In this document: piece by piece, positions 21,079 to 32,222 of the stretch | How positions within the stretch are numbered: position 1 is the stretch's first letter | Layout of the letters: every line of letters begins with the position of its first letter | NCBI RefSeq assembly: GCF_963678635.1 | Contig: NC_087069.1 | Location: forward strand, 28,200,303-28,264,302 | Origin: Symsagittifera roscoffensis | Lineage: Eukaryota > Xenacoelomorpha > Acoela > Convolutidae | Direction: 5' to 3' | Length of the DNA stretch: 64,000 nucleotides | Translations under genes and position numbers: made by a program | Notes under the pieces: model-generated | What the model was told of the DNA's origin: nothing | What the model saw: only the letters and a program-made list of their open reading frames with translations | The model's database searches: none

Positions 21079-22378
21079 ATAAAGGACGGGCCAATAAGGA
21101 AACGGTTTTTCAGCTGTTAAACCCATTGGGGGAGTACAGTTTTTATAGACAAATGAGGAGAAACTCCAGAAGTTGATACAGACAGGCAAAAGAGAAACAT
21201 TGTTCGGTAAGGGAAACAAACGGGACAACAGGATAATATTTTATAAAGGAGAAAGTCAGTCACATAAACATAGCGTTTTGGCGTTTTGAGTGCAATTAAA
21301 ACAGAACACAACGCTACTTGTGGGATTAAGAATATAAGAAAGGAAAACACATTGTTACCTGCCAGGGGGTTAGGTTAAAAGAAATGAAAGCAAAGTGTAG
21401 ACTGTATGTTTAAGAAAAACGTATATCTATATATGGTTCTTAGGAAACCGACAGGAACCAGAAGTCGGGGATTTTGTTTATTTTCTGCCGAAACGTTTGA
21501 GGTTAGGGCGCTGGTGCGGCCTAATGTAATCAGGATAGTAGGCGTCAATACTAAATCTAGAGTTGTGGCGTCACTCGAGCAACTTCAACAACCAAATATT
21601 GTGAATCGGGCGCCAATTTCAAGCGAGGAGGTGATCAACCTCAAGGATCAGATAAGTGAAGCGGAGATATTTATAGATAACGGCGAGAAGCTGAGGTGAC
21701 AAGCCTGCAAATCAGGGAGCAAATGAGACTCTCTCAAATTGAGGTTAACAACGGGATTAGAAACTCCTGCAAATGGAGGGAGCCGCTGAAGGCTACAAAA
21801 TTAAATTCAAAGCTCTCAAAAAAGAGAAGGACTCGCTGGAGAGCAAGTACAAGAAGCAAATCTATGAAATTCAGAGGGGGAGGAATAAGGGTCGCGCTAA
21901 TGTGAAGGCAGAAACTTTCGCAAAAGGTTTACTCTGTAACAGACTGCGTCTAAATGACGCACAGAGTCCTTTTTCCGCCCCCTCCGAGCCTCTCGGGTAT
22001 TTTATTGTTGCTGGAACTGGCGCCGCCTGAAACAGTGGATAGGCATTTTAAGAGCCTTTGCCTTCTATTCCACCAAACAAAGGCGGAAGGGAAAAATATT
22101 TCAAGGTTCTGCTTGAAGCCCGAAATATTCTCATGGATCCAGAGGCGAGAGAGGTTTAGTTGCCGCCAAAAATATCTTGCGCCATAATATGGACGTTTAA
22201 ACTGGAATTTTGTCCGTTTGACAATGTTTTTGATATGCTCAATAAATATAGTCCCAATATAGTAACCTAATAAAAAAAATGTTAAAATTATATCATGGGG
22301 ATCCAACTGATTTGCAAAAACATTCACCATAATTGCTCCGTCGTGATTGGAGCACTCCAATTTCAAGGAGGTTAATAT
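21079..22378 (+). other. Unassigned segment between env-like frame and 3' LTR
   Basis: Two overlapping broken frames are present. The piece at 21406-21699 contains VRIVGVN-like and SSEEVINLKDQISEAEIF segments. The piece at 21773-21920 is a highly charged heptad-like stretch (KALKKEKDSLESKYKKQI), probably a coiled coil. I recognise no family. It could be extra coding sequence of the Gypsy element, a captured fragment or part of another element. A purine-rich CAAGGAGG at 22362-22369 lies close to the putative 3' LTR and could be a polypurine tract. Confidence 0.4.
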
Positions 22379-22745
22379 TGTAGGTAAACGAAAGTTTCCT
22401 TGTTAGTAAAATGTAAAGATCATAAATTAAAGTTAGTTAAATTAAATTAGTTTGGAAAAGGCCAGTTTTAATTTAGAATGTCCGAGAACTGTTAACTTAT
22501 TAAATTACTTTGACAAATAGGCAAACCCCTTTACAGGCGGGAAAAAACTTCACAGATGAAGCTGACAAAAGGTGCGCAAATCCGTAATCTGGGTAAAATA
22601 AATAACTAATCGGATTAAGGACAGAAACGGGCAACCCGGGAACATCATAAATACTGTACATTCAGAGCAATCAGTTGGTTTATAAATCCTTACTTGATAA
22701 ACCCTTCAATAATAAATTGCTATAGTTATCAGATAAGTCTGCAGT
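22379..22745 (+). mobile_element. Putative 3' LTR of the decayed Gypsy element
   Basis: It begins TGTAGGTAAACGAAAGTTTC and shares about 25 bases with the putative 5' LTR start at 14302. The remainder is not clearly alignable by eye, so the right boundary is a guess placed before the 102-bp tandem repeat. Confidence 0.4.
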
Positions 22746-22947
22746 ATCAACTTTGAATATAAATATTGAAGCATTTAAAGATATTTCGAATTTATATTTC
22801 AATGATAATCAATCCGTCTTTCCTTCCGAAGCATGGGAATCTGCGGGATCAACTTTGAATATAAATCTTGAAGCCGTTAAAGATATTTCGAATTTTTACC
22901 TGAACTGATAATCAATCCTTTTTTCCTTCTGAAGCAACTTATAACCT
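22746..22947. repeat. Two-copy 102-bp tandem repeat
   Basis: ATCAACTTTGAATATAAA begins at 22746 and again at 22848. Both units continue through AAAGATATTTCGAATTT and GATAATCAATCC to TCCTTC(C/T)GAAGCA. It is noncoding and lies between the two decayed retroelements. It may be a subterminal repeat of the Gypsy LTR. Confidence 0.8.
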
Positions 22948-22983
22948 CCTTTCCTGTTGTTGAGCTGATCCTACAGTAGAAAT

Positions 22984-23322
22984 TGTCGATTTAAACGGAT
23001 AAATCTTTTATCAAAATTGGCAAATTCACGGCTTGAACGTGTTAAAGTTAGCAGCATTTTGTGATATACGGACATCAAGATAGGGACCGCAAAAACCTGT
23101 GAGACAAGGTCATTTTTTCTATGTTTTTTGATTAGTTTTAATTATATATACAGTTTGGTTCAGGTAAAAAACAACGGTTTTTTGGGGGACTCGAACCTAC
23201 TTTGAACCGCTCTGGTCAGTTTTGCAGGTTCTGTTCCAGACCGATCGGCCAACTGATGTTAATATAGTACAATTTACTTGCTTTTGTATTTTCGCTTAGA
23301 AAAGACTATTTGCGCGGCAACA
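22984..23322 (-). mobile_element. 3' LTR of the decayed BEL/Pao element
   Basis: It aligns throughout with 29419-29744. Shared landmarks are AAACGGATAAATC, GTGTTAAAGTTAGCAGCATT (with drift), TATATATACAGTTTGGTTCA and the end GGCAACA. Read on the minus strand it begins TGTTGCC, as BEL LTRs commonly do. Directly outside, at 23323-23336, the minus strand is a purine run (GGGGGCGGAGGA), the expected polypurine tract position. The paired LTRs differ at many sites, so this is an old insertion. Confidence 0.85.
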
Positions 23323-23560
23323 TCCTCCGCCCCCAAAGAAGCAGAGGCATGCGCGAGTTTTACTGACGGATGGGTAATGTCAATTTTCAAGGTTTTTAGC
23401 ATGGCGGATTGGGCTACCGCGTATTTTCCAAAGATAAGCGTTCTAATGCGGACTAAAGGATAATAACCTCGCGGGTTGATGGACTCTAATATCCACACTA
23501 AATCGCCGGTCTTGAGTTCCTGTTCTGGAGAGGAGTGCCACTTGGATTGACTATTGAGAC
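23323..23560 (-). pseudogene. BEL/Pao Pol C-terminus (DUF5641-like)
   Basis: On the minus strand this encodes KTGDLVWILES, then PRGYYPLVRI, then VKLAHAS near the end. DUF5641 of BEL elements has the pattern GDLVxxxxxxxPRGxWPLGRI...RPVxKL. It is the last domain of Pol and follows integrase. The frame is open for about 75 codons here but is disconnected from the integrase upstream. Confidence 0.85.
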
Positions 23561-24860
23561 CTGGTATACTCGCCTAGCCATCGTGACCAAAACGCATTTG
23601 CATACGCCGTCTGCGCTCGCACTAACCGTTTTCAATGGTTGAACAATTCTTCAAAGCTTAAGGAAGGGAATGTCGCACTTGGCTGCCTGAGCAGGAAGTG
23701 GTTAGGCGTAATAGCTTCCAAACTATCCATATCACTGTTTATTTAAAGATTGCTCGACCAAGCAGAATGTTGTATCGAGTACTTCTGGCGTTACTTTGCG
23801 GGTTCCAAGTATCGAATAAAATGCACGCTTGCAGGACCTTACCAGAGGCTGCCATGAACAATCATGATGTGGTGTACTGTAATTCCACTTTATGCCTCGG
23901 CTGGAAGCCTGCTGATCCCAAGTTTGGATGCGCTTCATCAGTTCCTTCTCGGCGAGTTCGCACAAAGTTCGTGCGAGTATCGGACCAGATGACAGACAGA
24001 GTTCCTCGGTGGGATAAAAACTTGCCATCCATAAAAGATACAGTTTTGGTTTTAATCACTCGTGTCGTCAGGCAAGTGAAGAGAAGCCTCACCGCTTCTC
24101 TGAGCTCCTACAGACAGCTACATGAAATGGGCTGAAATAGTCAGCTCTGCAGCAACAGAAGACAGGTCTTTGGTACCCTAAGCAATCTCGATGGAGGTCC
24201 GACATCATGAGATTGCCGGGCTTAGCGTTGCACTTTCGACATGGAACGCATATGTTTTCGACTTCACGAAGCGTTGATCTCAATTTCAAGACGGCGAATC
24301 GAGATTGGATGACTGCGCGCATCTAACGAAACGACTGATGATGATACTTGAGATGAAGATAGCGAACAAAAACTTCAACCAAATGGTGACGACCACCTAG
24401 TATCACATGATGTTTTGCTTTGAAACTGGTTTCAACAAGACGCCGAATGCGACCAGTTGAGCTTACAAGACCATTTGGTCCTGAGAATGCGGATTGAACC
24501 GCTTTTCGACTAGATTTCTTCACGGATTTTTCGATGTCAAAAAGTTTGATTTCTGTCGGTAAACAGTCAATTTGGGAGGGCTGAAAGAGCGTTGCTTTGG
24601 CTAATTCAAGCTCCGAAAGGTCAGTTACACTTCTATCAGACAAATGGTCTAGGAAAAAAAACTTAGAACATATGCTGCTATGCGCAAGGGTTTAGGAAAA
24701 GAGTTGAACTTTTCCCAATTAACGATAGGCTTATCGGCTCCTATATCTGATTTGTTAACGAGAAGATAGACTCCAACTACATATGCAGCTGATTCTTTGA
24801 GGCTTTTTTGCTTTAACATCTAGAGATCTGGGCTGCAGTCCCTGGTGTACCCGTATGTGC
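23561..24860 (-). pseudogene. BEL/Pao integrase region, decayed
   Basis: Several minus-strand frames cover this span. One (24323-24643) contains TDLSELELAKATLFQPSQID and later IRRLVETSFKAKHHVILGGR, matching the segment of BEL integrase that leads into the zinc-binding and HPVILPxxHxL motif. Further pieces (23732-24322) hold CRKCNAKPG, the Cys pair, and VRTRREGTDEAHP, from the core region. Frames shift repeatedly and no continuous catalytic core remains. Its role in the intact element would be cDNA insertion. Confidence 0.8.
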
Positions 24861-25340
24861 GGGATTATCACCAGTTGCTACGTGGTACCACTAATGACAG
24901 TTTATTCTAAGATCTCGCCAACTGTATTGGATACGAAGACAAGTTTCTTATCATCTCTGTGGAGCCACTGTAAAACAGTTGTACTGACAGAACACATGTA
25001 TATATGAGCTATCGGAATGCTCAAGGCCTTTTAAATGTTTTCTTTAAGCCGAGAAGCCAATAAGGAGGCTTGCAGTTCGAGTTTGGGCATGGACAAGGCT
25101 TTCATTTGCGCTATACGAGCCTTTCCAAACACAAAACTGACCTCTGTCTCCTGAGATTATGAGGAGAGACCACAAAGAACCCAAACCGCGCGAAAGCCTT
25201 CGAGCGAACTGTCGCCAAATATGTGTGGTTCTACCATATCTACAGACGCACTGAAGTAAGCGCGAGGGGTGGTCATTTTTCCAAGCAAAAGAAAGCCTGA
25301 AGGCCACTGCAAAATATTGTCTTTAAGGTCATCAGGCAAG
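24861..25340 (-). pseudogene. BEL/Pao RNase H region, decayed
   Basis: The minus strand encodes VEPHIFGDSSLEGFRAV (the family has IHxFxDASxxAFGAVVY), then in another frame a FVFGKARIAQMKALSMPKLE-like segment, and later WYHVATGDNPAHTGTPG (family WxYVPTxxNPADxxxRG). The order and spacing fit the RNase H and tether region of BEL Pol. At least two frame changes are needed to read through it. Confidence 0.85.
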
Positions 25341-26110
25341 GCATTGTCCCATTGTTAACCTTCAAGACGCCAAGTTTTTTTTGCAATAGGCTAGGCACCG
25401 TAAAATGCGCACGAAGACCAATGGGATCAAACACTGATGACACAAAACTAAGCAAGGTTCGTTGTGTGATGTCTTTCTGCAGCACACAACTTAAACATCG
25501 ACTTCCTAGTAAGGTGTTTTCTATGTGATCTCATTTCAGGCCTGAGACATGCGATGAACTGTTGTGACTTACGAGTATTTATTTAACATTTTCGATATCT
25601 TTGTTATTCAGCTTTAGCTTTCTTGAGATCTCAGGAAGGTTACTGAAAAATTTCGTCAGCTTGAATCATCTTATATTGAGCATCTCAACTAACTCTCTAC
25701 TTAAGTTAACGGCTTGTTCAGCATTCAACATGGAGTCTAAGTCGTCATCCATGACGAATTTTTCGCAAACAGCTGCTGCGGCTTCAGGGTAATCGGAATC
25801 ATTATCCTTAGCTGTCTGTCGTAGTGTGATCCCTTTTTCCAAATATATGACGGCTGATTTGATATACCATCACTTCTGTTGATGGGTGTTTCCGCCACAG
25901 AAAACGCAAAGATAGTTTGTCTTCGGGAAGAACTCTGACTTGGAGAAACATTCCCTCGATGTCGGAGGATAGAGCAAACCTATGTTGAGGGAAACGGAGA
26001 AGGGCATACAGTAAGCTTTGCATAAAATCTGGACAAACAAGATGCGATTTGTTGACCAAAAACCCATGAAATTTGGAAGCCTCGTTTAGCTCTCATCGGA
26101 CCTTTTCAGT
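25273..26110 (-). pseudogene. BEL/Pao reverse transcriptase, decayed
   Basis: The frame at 25808-26059 contains LLRFPQHRFALSSDIEGMFL then QVRVLPEDKLSLRFLW and YQISRHIFGK, which are clear BEL RT motifs (xDIExMFxQVxVxxEDxxxLRFLW, MxxxxFG). The frame at 25273-25485 has SFVSSVFDPIGLRAHFT, the RT thumb segment (family: SxFDPLGLLxP). The middle, where the Y/F-x-D-D motif should be (about 25500-25800), is not readable in one frame. The gene is inactive. Confidence 0.9.
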
Positions 26111-26549
26111 TTTGTGTTGGTTGATGACTGCGTGGTGCTGTAACTTGGGTCATGCTGTTCTATTTGAATGGCGTAACCGTTTTCGAGGTCGTCAGATATT
26201 TTTTTTGATAAGGGAGGCACAGAAAATTGTCTTTATTTCAGCGCAATGACGTGAGCTGAACAAGTGCAGAAAAAAATGTTCGGCAAAATAACCTTATCAT
26301 CTGCCCAAAGCTTTCCGTTTGAATAACGGAAACCATCATATTTGACATTGCTTACAGAAATGCTAGAGGCTCTTTTATCGGCTGATCATCTGGAATCAAC
26401 GGATTTGTATGTACCATATGACTCCATTTTATAAGATGACTTGAACTGTTTGGCTAGATTTACATCCTCGATGTTGAATTTGAAGCAAGTGGAGATTCAA
26501 CCAGATGAGGACAGTAAACGACCACTCAAAACTCAGTCAACAGGTGAAC

Positions 26550-27260
26550 AAACTGCTAGAGGTGAGTTTTGATCCCGGCTTTGAAGTACCTTGCAAGCAA
26601 AACATGGTGAAAATTAGCAATGCTTTCTGTGCGTAAATTCGAAGAGAACAACTTAGTTGCGGCCTTGCTCTTGGTAGCTATTTCAGTTCTCGACTTGCCG
26701 ATGTTGTGCGCATGTGCTCGTGTGCGTCCGCTTTCTCCTGCAACCACTCATTGAACACAGCTAACGTGGTCCGGGTCAATGTCGTCTGACAACATGCATG
26801 GCCCGAGTTTGTTTCTTGGTAGGAGTTTACTTTGCCATCGCTTGATTGTTGACCGACATACTCTGAAGCTCTCCGTACTAAGAAAAGCATTTGAAAACTG
26901 CCTGCAAGCTCGATATCGTAGATGCAAAATTAAAGACACACACGGAGTTGTGCATCTTAAGTGATGGGCGATTTCTGAATTTATCTAAATGAGCGCATGA
27001 GGTTGACCGAATTTAAGCTCAAGCGTTTTAAGAGCATCAGCATACAAGTCACCACATTAAGCGAAGTCAGAAATTGCGGTTTTTGCTGCTTTACCGGTAA
27101 CCAGATTTTTCAAATAAGTAAGCTTTACATCGTTGGTCAAATGTGCAGATTCTAACACGCCCTTGAATTAACTGAACCAATCATGCCACACTAAAGGTAA
27201 CCATGAAATTTGGTAAGCTTCCATTCAGGTAATGGAATTTTCCAGTGTATGGAAAAAATG
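26550..27260 (-). pseudogene. BEL/Pao Gag core (DUF1759-like) and start of the protease region
   Basis: Near 27215-27250 the minus strand reads LPEWKLTKFHGYL, matching the start of DUF1759 (LPKLxLPKFxGxxxxW). It continues with a segment ending KLTYLKNLVTGKAAKTAISD (family: K..YL...L.G.A...I). The later frames 26678-26939 and 26556-26747 (ending in SNLRTESIANFHHVLLARYF) fit the downstream Gag and protease-linked region. Stops interrupt it several times. Confidence 0.75.
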
Positions 27261-28900
27261 GCGGCTAAGACTTCGAGCGTTACATGCTTAGATGACGAAG
27301 AATACGGGTCAGGGGTGTCTTCTGCAACTGGCTGTACGGGTGTGCAGACTGGTGTTGGAGCAGGCTGTTAGAAGCCTGGTGAATGTTGTAGCATACTTTG
27401 AGGTGCATTAAAGTATACAGCGCCACCGCTTGTGAAGGGTGTAAAGCGTTCGTGTTTACCGGCCCGGCATTTTGTATCATATTTTTTTTTGTTATTACAT
27501 TCAAAAAGCGACTAGTTTGTCTTTCTACGTTGGATATTGAACCCAAAGTAAGACGGTTGAGTGCTTGAAAGAATCTGAGAAGGAAACAATTGACTATTCA
27601 CGTTATTGGAAGCGAAAACTATTCATATTATTGAAAGCAAAAACATCCAAATTAATTGCGTAATTTGAAGCAGCCGATGCTTTAACTCTCAGTAACGATC
27701 GAAAGAAAGATGTAATTTCAGAAAAGCTCTTATTACCTTATTGGAGCTGAACGCATCAGAAGAAAGCGGAATAATTTTAAAACATGACCGCAACAACGCT
27801 ATAAAACAAGGAGCTACCGACAAGCTGCTATCTGTAGGAACAAAACATAGGTAGGAACAAAAACTCTAGGTGTTGCTGCTGGCACTCTGAAGACCGGTAC
27901 GCTATTTTGAGATGACGTACAAACCAAACCCGTAAAATTTATATCAGCTGATCTAGCCAGAACTGATGAATTGACCATCGAAGGTACAGCATTGTAGGTT
28001 GGGTTTACCAGAGTTACATTTCCTGTCTCCGCTGCTGTATTGTCAACCCAACCAGCAGTAAGGTTACCGCTTGACACTGTTAACTGTCTGACAGCTGGTA
28101 ATTCAGATTTGCGAAGTATCGTCTCGCTTTCGGTGAGGTTATCTGGAAATTCAGTTTCTGCTATTTTGGCCTCGGCTAGCTTTTTCCTGTTCTCTTCAGC
28201 TAATTTTTCAAATTGAAGTCTACCTTGTTCTATAATGATAAAAATTTTGCTTAATCTCCAATTGATTTAGCTCCATTTCCCACTCTATCTCTTGATGACG
28301 AGCTTCCACTTTCCTCTTCTCGCATTCGAGCGTGTCTTACCTTTCTCTCAATCTCAAAATCGCCCAATTTTGCCTTTCTACCTCCTCTCTTTGCACCTCT
28401 GCAAGAAGAAGAGCTTTTTTTCTCTCACTGGGGTCATTGAACTCGCCTTAGATCTTTTACTATGAAGAGGACTAGTTCGTGGAGACGCAGGTTTTAGAGA
28501 TCTTGCGGTGTGTTTTGATCGATAGAGTTTTGCTTCAGTATCATCATCTAAAGACATGCAATCAAGATAAGAACTGGCCTGTTCGATTACTTGATTATTA
28601 GTACAAGTTATCTGGTGCACATACACTTCCGAATCAATTAAAAATTTTCAAATACACCTTTGCGTTTTTCTACCAGACTCTCAATTCTCACATTTCCACT
28701 TTTCAAACACACCTTCGCACTTTTCCACCAGAGTCTCAACTCTCACACTTCGCTTCTTAGCCTCTTTTGCCTCTTTCAAAGAGCAATGATAGTCTAACAA
28801 CTCTTTTTGCAATTTTGCTCTCGCTAATCAGCTAACACTCTGTGGGTGTTTCTTATTTTTTAAGGATGTGGATCCAGCTACTCTTGAGTTGAGGTACCAA
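27261..28900 (-). pseudogene. BEL/Pao Gag N-terminal region, decayed
   Basis: The minus strand has broken frames with low-complexity, Ser/Lys/Arg-rich content, for example 28378-28626 (AKLYRSKHTARSLKPASP) and 27280-27546. Another frame at 27814-28077 is Val/Thr/Ser-rich. A Glu/Arg-rich, coiled-coil-like stretch around 28150-28370 is typical of the N-terminal part of BEL Gag. No defined domain can be named. It belongs to the element by position between the LTR and DUF1759. Confidence 0.55.
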
Positions 28901-29258
28901 CAACTACCTGGCGTGAACCGGAGATGAAAGTTTTTCAAGGCACAAATTGTTTGATATAAGGCTACAGTTCTGTAGAGATTACAAATGTGCAAGTTTTGAA
29001 TAATCGTCCGCTCATTTTAAAAATTTTTCAGGTTTTTTTTTCGAAAAACTTACCGTAATTTTTTAAACATTTTTTTCGATTGTTTCTTGATGCCGTATTA
29101 CTTTATTTCGTAACTATCTTTACTGTGGCAGCCTGCTAACGCTTTTTCATACATTTTTGTTTGCGTTTTTTGCCAAAATGACCAACTGTTTTTGAAATTT
29201 TTCAATTCCGAGGTTAACGTTGTTTTACGGAAGTACGTGAACTTTCTGACTTTTCTGC
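28901..29258. other. BEL 5' leader region
   Basis: AT-rich sequence with no gene, lying between the decayed Gag and the 5' LTR. It corresponds to the untranslated leader of the element. Confidence 0.4.
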
Positions 29259-29418
29259 ACACTGTGACCTACGCTCGACCAACTGAAGACTGCGATTTTC
29301 GGCCAATTCGGTCAAGCGCACAATTCGGCCAATTAGACACTTCGGTTAATTGGAAACTTCGGCCAATGGACACTTCTTCCAGTTCCGCCAACTAGACGCT
29401 TCGGCCAACTGGAAACTT
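29259..29418. repeat. Short degenerate tandem repeat built on TTCGGCCAA
   Basis: Units around TTCGGCCAATTGGACAC, with drift, repeat about eight to nine times immediately inside the 5' LTR of the BEL element. On the minus strand they read TTGGCCGAA. This is the position of the primer-binding site, so the unit containing TGGCCGAAG may derive from an amplified primer-binding region. Confidence 0.7.
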
Positions 29419-29744
29419 TGCCAAATAAACGGATAAATCGTTTAAAAAAGTCGGCACAAGCACGGCAAGAACGTGTTGAAATTAGCAGCATTTTGTAATA
29501 TACAGACAATCAGATACAGACGGCAAAACCTGTCAGACAAGGTCAGTTTTATTATGAGTTTTAGTTATATATACAGTTTGGTTCAGGTAAAAAACATTGG
29601 TTTTCGGGGGGCTCGACCCTACGCCAAACCGGTCTGGTCAATTTTTTTGGCTTTGTTCTAGAGGGCTCGGCCAACTGGTTTTAATTTAGATCAATTTACT
29701 CACTTTTATATTCTCGCTTGTTAAATGTTATTTGCGTGGCAACA
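29419..29744 (-). mobile_element. 5' LTR of the decayed BEL/Pao element
   Basis: It aligns with 22984-23322 over its whole length (TGTTGAAATTAGCAGCATTT, TATATATACAGTTTGGTTCA, GGCAACA at the end). On the minus strand it begins TGTTGCC. I see no matching 5-bp target duplication outside the pair, which is expected given the divergence. Confidence 0.85.
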
Positions 29745-29749
29745 ATGTG

Positions 29750-29978
29750 CTCGACTCATGATTCGATAGAAAAGGCCGAACAAATGTCACATTGTCGTCG
29801 CAAATTAAGACGGTCGAACGAAGGCTATAGCTAAACAAAGTCGAATCTTGAGTCTAACGTGGTCGAATCATGAGGCGAACAGAGTCGATCAAGTCGAACA
29901 GAGTCGAACCAAGGGTCAAACAGGTTCGAATCATAAGTCGAACGAGATCGAAGCATGAATCAAGCAGGGTTGAACCAG
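29750..29978. repeat. Degenerate tandem repeat with unit near GTCGAATCATGAGTCGAAC
   Basis: About ten drifting units of roughly 20-22 bp, rich in TCGAA, begin just outside the BEL 5' LTR. It is noncoding. Together with the TTCGGCCAA repeat on the other side, it places the LTR between two unrelated tandem repeats. Confidence 0.75.
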
Positions 29979-30770
29979 GAGCCGAGAACCTCAGCCGGGC
30001 TGGACTTCCTGGAACAGTCTAGATGTCCATGGTTGGTTTTAAAATAGTTTTGCCAAAAAAAACAAGGAATGGAAAAAAGAGAAATTTCGAGATTCAGAAG
30101 GGATTCAAACCTGCCCAAAAGCAGTAAATAATCAAGGATTTTACAATTTAAGAAAATCCATAAATAAAGTGGCAAGAATCTGGGAGATAAACTGCTTTTA
30201 GATTTAGTTTTTTGAAAAATTTGCAATATATACATGATAACAAAACTTAGATTCATCACCATAAACTTTGGATTTTTTACTTGATTACCATTTGTGTTCC
30301 AAAAACAAAAATCTGCATCCACCTCAAAATCAGCACATTTTTCAGTTTTTCCCTTCAAAATAACACTTGGTTGTTTAAATCTATCTTGCTCTGTCCATCC
30401 GGATTGACCACCCTACAACAATTTTTATCATCTTACAAGTTCTGCAGGAAAAACCCCTGACTTTTATTATGAGAAAAATTGTAGAATAGGAACTTAATCC
30501 GCAAAAAAACTCAAAATGGCGGGAACTTTCTGGCTTCATCATCAACAGGTACAAGTTTGGCTTCACCCTCGACAACTTAAATTTTTCTTCTTCTTTAAAC
30601 AGCTAAAAACTTTTTATATTGGGTGAAATTTTTGTCTGCATGGCTGATTAGATCTATTTTTGGAGTTGTTCTGAGCAGCTAATCTGCAATCTTACAGTTT
30701 CCTTGTAACCTGCATGGAGCCTAATTTAGCAGGAAGTTGTAAAGCTCTTACAAAAGCTCTAAGATAGCGA
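29979..30770. other. Gene-poor interval
   Basis: AT-rich sequence. The longest frame (29960-30358 minus) has no recognisable motif and ends in the tandem repeat, so it is probably a chance frame. I see nothing else to annotate. Confidence 0.5.
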
Positions 30771-31060
30771 CTTCTGGTCAATCCGGGTATATGCAAGAAA
30801 CCCCAAAAACATACCCGGGTTGATCTCCATAGACCAAAAATGCTTATCATACAATTCCATAAACTAAGTCTATGAAAAAATGCTAGTCATACAATTTTCA
30901 TACATTTGCTAAAACGGTGTCGTCGAATTTTCGAAAAATTTTTCTCTTGTTTTGGCACAAAATTCGGTGTATCGTTGTAAAGAAAAAAGAAAAAATTTTG
31001 TCAAAAAAAAACGCTAATTATACAATTTCCATATATGGAAAATGTATGACTCGCATTTTT
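30771..31060. mobile_element. P1 foldback-family fragments, rearranged
   Basis: Three pieces of the P1 arm occur here: ATGCTTATCATACAATTCC near 30840, AAAATGCTAGTCATACAATT near 30877 and AATTTCCATATATGGAAAAT near 31023. Also present are CCCGGGTTGA and its partner TCAATCCGGG around 30780-30820, an inverted pair about 30 bp apart. The pieces look like several nested or partial insertions. Confidence 0.6.
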
Positions 31061-31561
31061 CTGATGGCGACGACAAAAATTTTTCAAAGTATTTTTGAAA
31101 TTCCTTCCAAAATTTTTTTTGTGTTATTTTTTTAACCGCAAATTGATTTTCGTACTCAAGCAAACACTTTTCGAAAAAAATTTTCATGCAAAATTTAATT
31201 TTTTCGTGTCTATAGCGTAATCCTGGATATACTAATTTTGGATTTTTTTTTCTTTTTCTCCTCATTACTTTTTTCAAAATTGCTTAAAACTTCTCTTTCT
31301 TTTGTATGACAACGACATGTTTTTGCATGCCTTGATCTATGTCTGGTAATTTAAAAATTCAAATTTTAGAAATAATCATCTTTGAAAAATTTTGCCAAAA
31401 CTAAAAGTTCGTAACTTTCGTTATATTATTTGTGTGAGAGAGAATTAAAACTTGTTGCGAGACGTCCAAATTTTGGTTACTACGTTTGAGTAACCAAAGT
31501 GTATGTCAACCAAAAAAAATTGAGGCATTAATATGTAAAAAATCAATTTTTTTGGTTTATG
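31061..31561. other. Gene-poor AT-rich interval
   Basis: Only homopolymer-rich AT sequence and short chance frames. No recognisable gene or element end. Confidence 0.5.
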
Positions 31562-31704
31562 GAAAAATGCTAGTCATACAATTTCCATATATGAAAAAAT
31601 ACTAATCATAGACCTTTCATGCAATTTTCTGTACTTATGGAATTGCATGAAAAGTGTATGATTAGCATTTTTTCATATATGGAAATTGTATGACTAGCAT
31701 TTTC
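31562..31704. mobile_element. P1 foldback element, near-perfect palindrome
   Basis: The left arm (31562-31626) starts GAAAAATGCTAGTCATACAA. The right arm (31641-31704) is its reverse complement with only a few differences, ending TGACTAGCATTTTC. The spacer is about 14 bp. The transcript or single strand would fold into a hairpin of about 63 bp. The flank CGGTCAACCCGG is shared with the copy at 493-667. It has no coding capacity. Confidence 0.85.
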
Positions 31705-31810
31705 GGTCAACCCGGCTATCTATTACATATAAATATTACGGAGGCGGAGCAATAAGCAGAATGGTCCAAGAGCCGAAAACCAGTAAACTATTGACTTATA
31801 TTGGCTTATA

Positions 31811-32222
31811 CAGGCTATTTGATACGCCCCCTCCTTCATAGCGATTCGACCCCCTGCCGACCTAAAAGGTCCTCCCTTTGCACTATTTTGAGTTAACCAT
31901 TTTCGTTGACGGACCCTAAAAATTTTCTAAGGGCGCCTTTGGCGCCAACATATTATAATTTTAAGGGGGGAGCGCACGCCAAAATAACGCAATTTTTGGG
32001 TCAAAATTTTTCCAAAAAGTGTCTAAAAACGCCTTTTTCGTCCTGTTTTTTTCACATTTTGGTCATTCTGCGGCGCAGAATTTTTGGTCATAATAGAGTC
32101 TTTGTAGTACTTTGGGAGAGCTCGGTAAATCAATTTGGTCGTTCTGAAAAAAAAGAGTCGTCAAAATTTTCGAAATTTTTTGAAAATCTGCCCCCCTCGA
32201 GAAAATCTTAGATCCGCCCCTG
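31811..32222 (+). mobile_element. hAT-like MITE H1, nearly complete copy
   Basis: The right end is the canonical CTTAGATCCGCCCCTG. The left end is eroded but begins CAGG. The interior matches 33511-33934 in order: CGATTCGACCCCCTGCCGAC, GGCGCCTTTGGCGCC, GGAGCGCACGCC, CGCAATTTTTGGGTCAAAAT, TGCGGCGCA and GAGAGCTCGG. No 8-bp target duplication is obvious, probably because the left edge has changed. Open frames of 61-101 codons through it are chance frames. Confidence 0.85.

Noticed and set aside
24770-24780. CTCCAACTACA shared with the Gypsy LTR stem at 14705-14715.
   Set aside because: An 11-base match inside BEL coding remnants with unrelated flanks is expected by chance in 64 kb.
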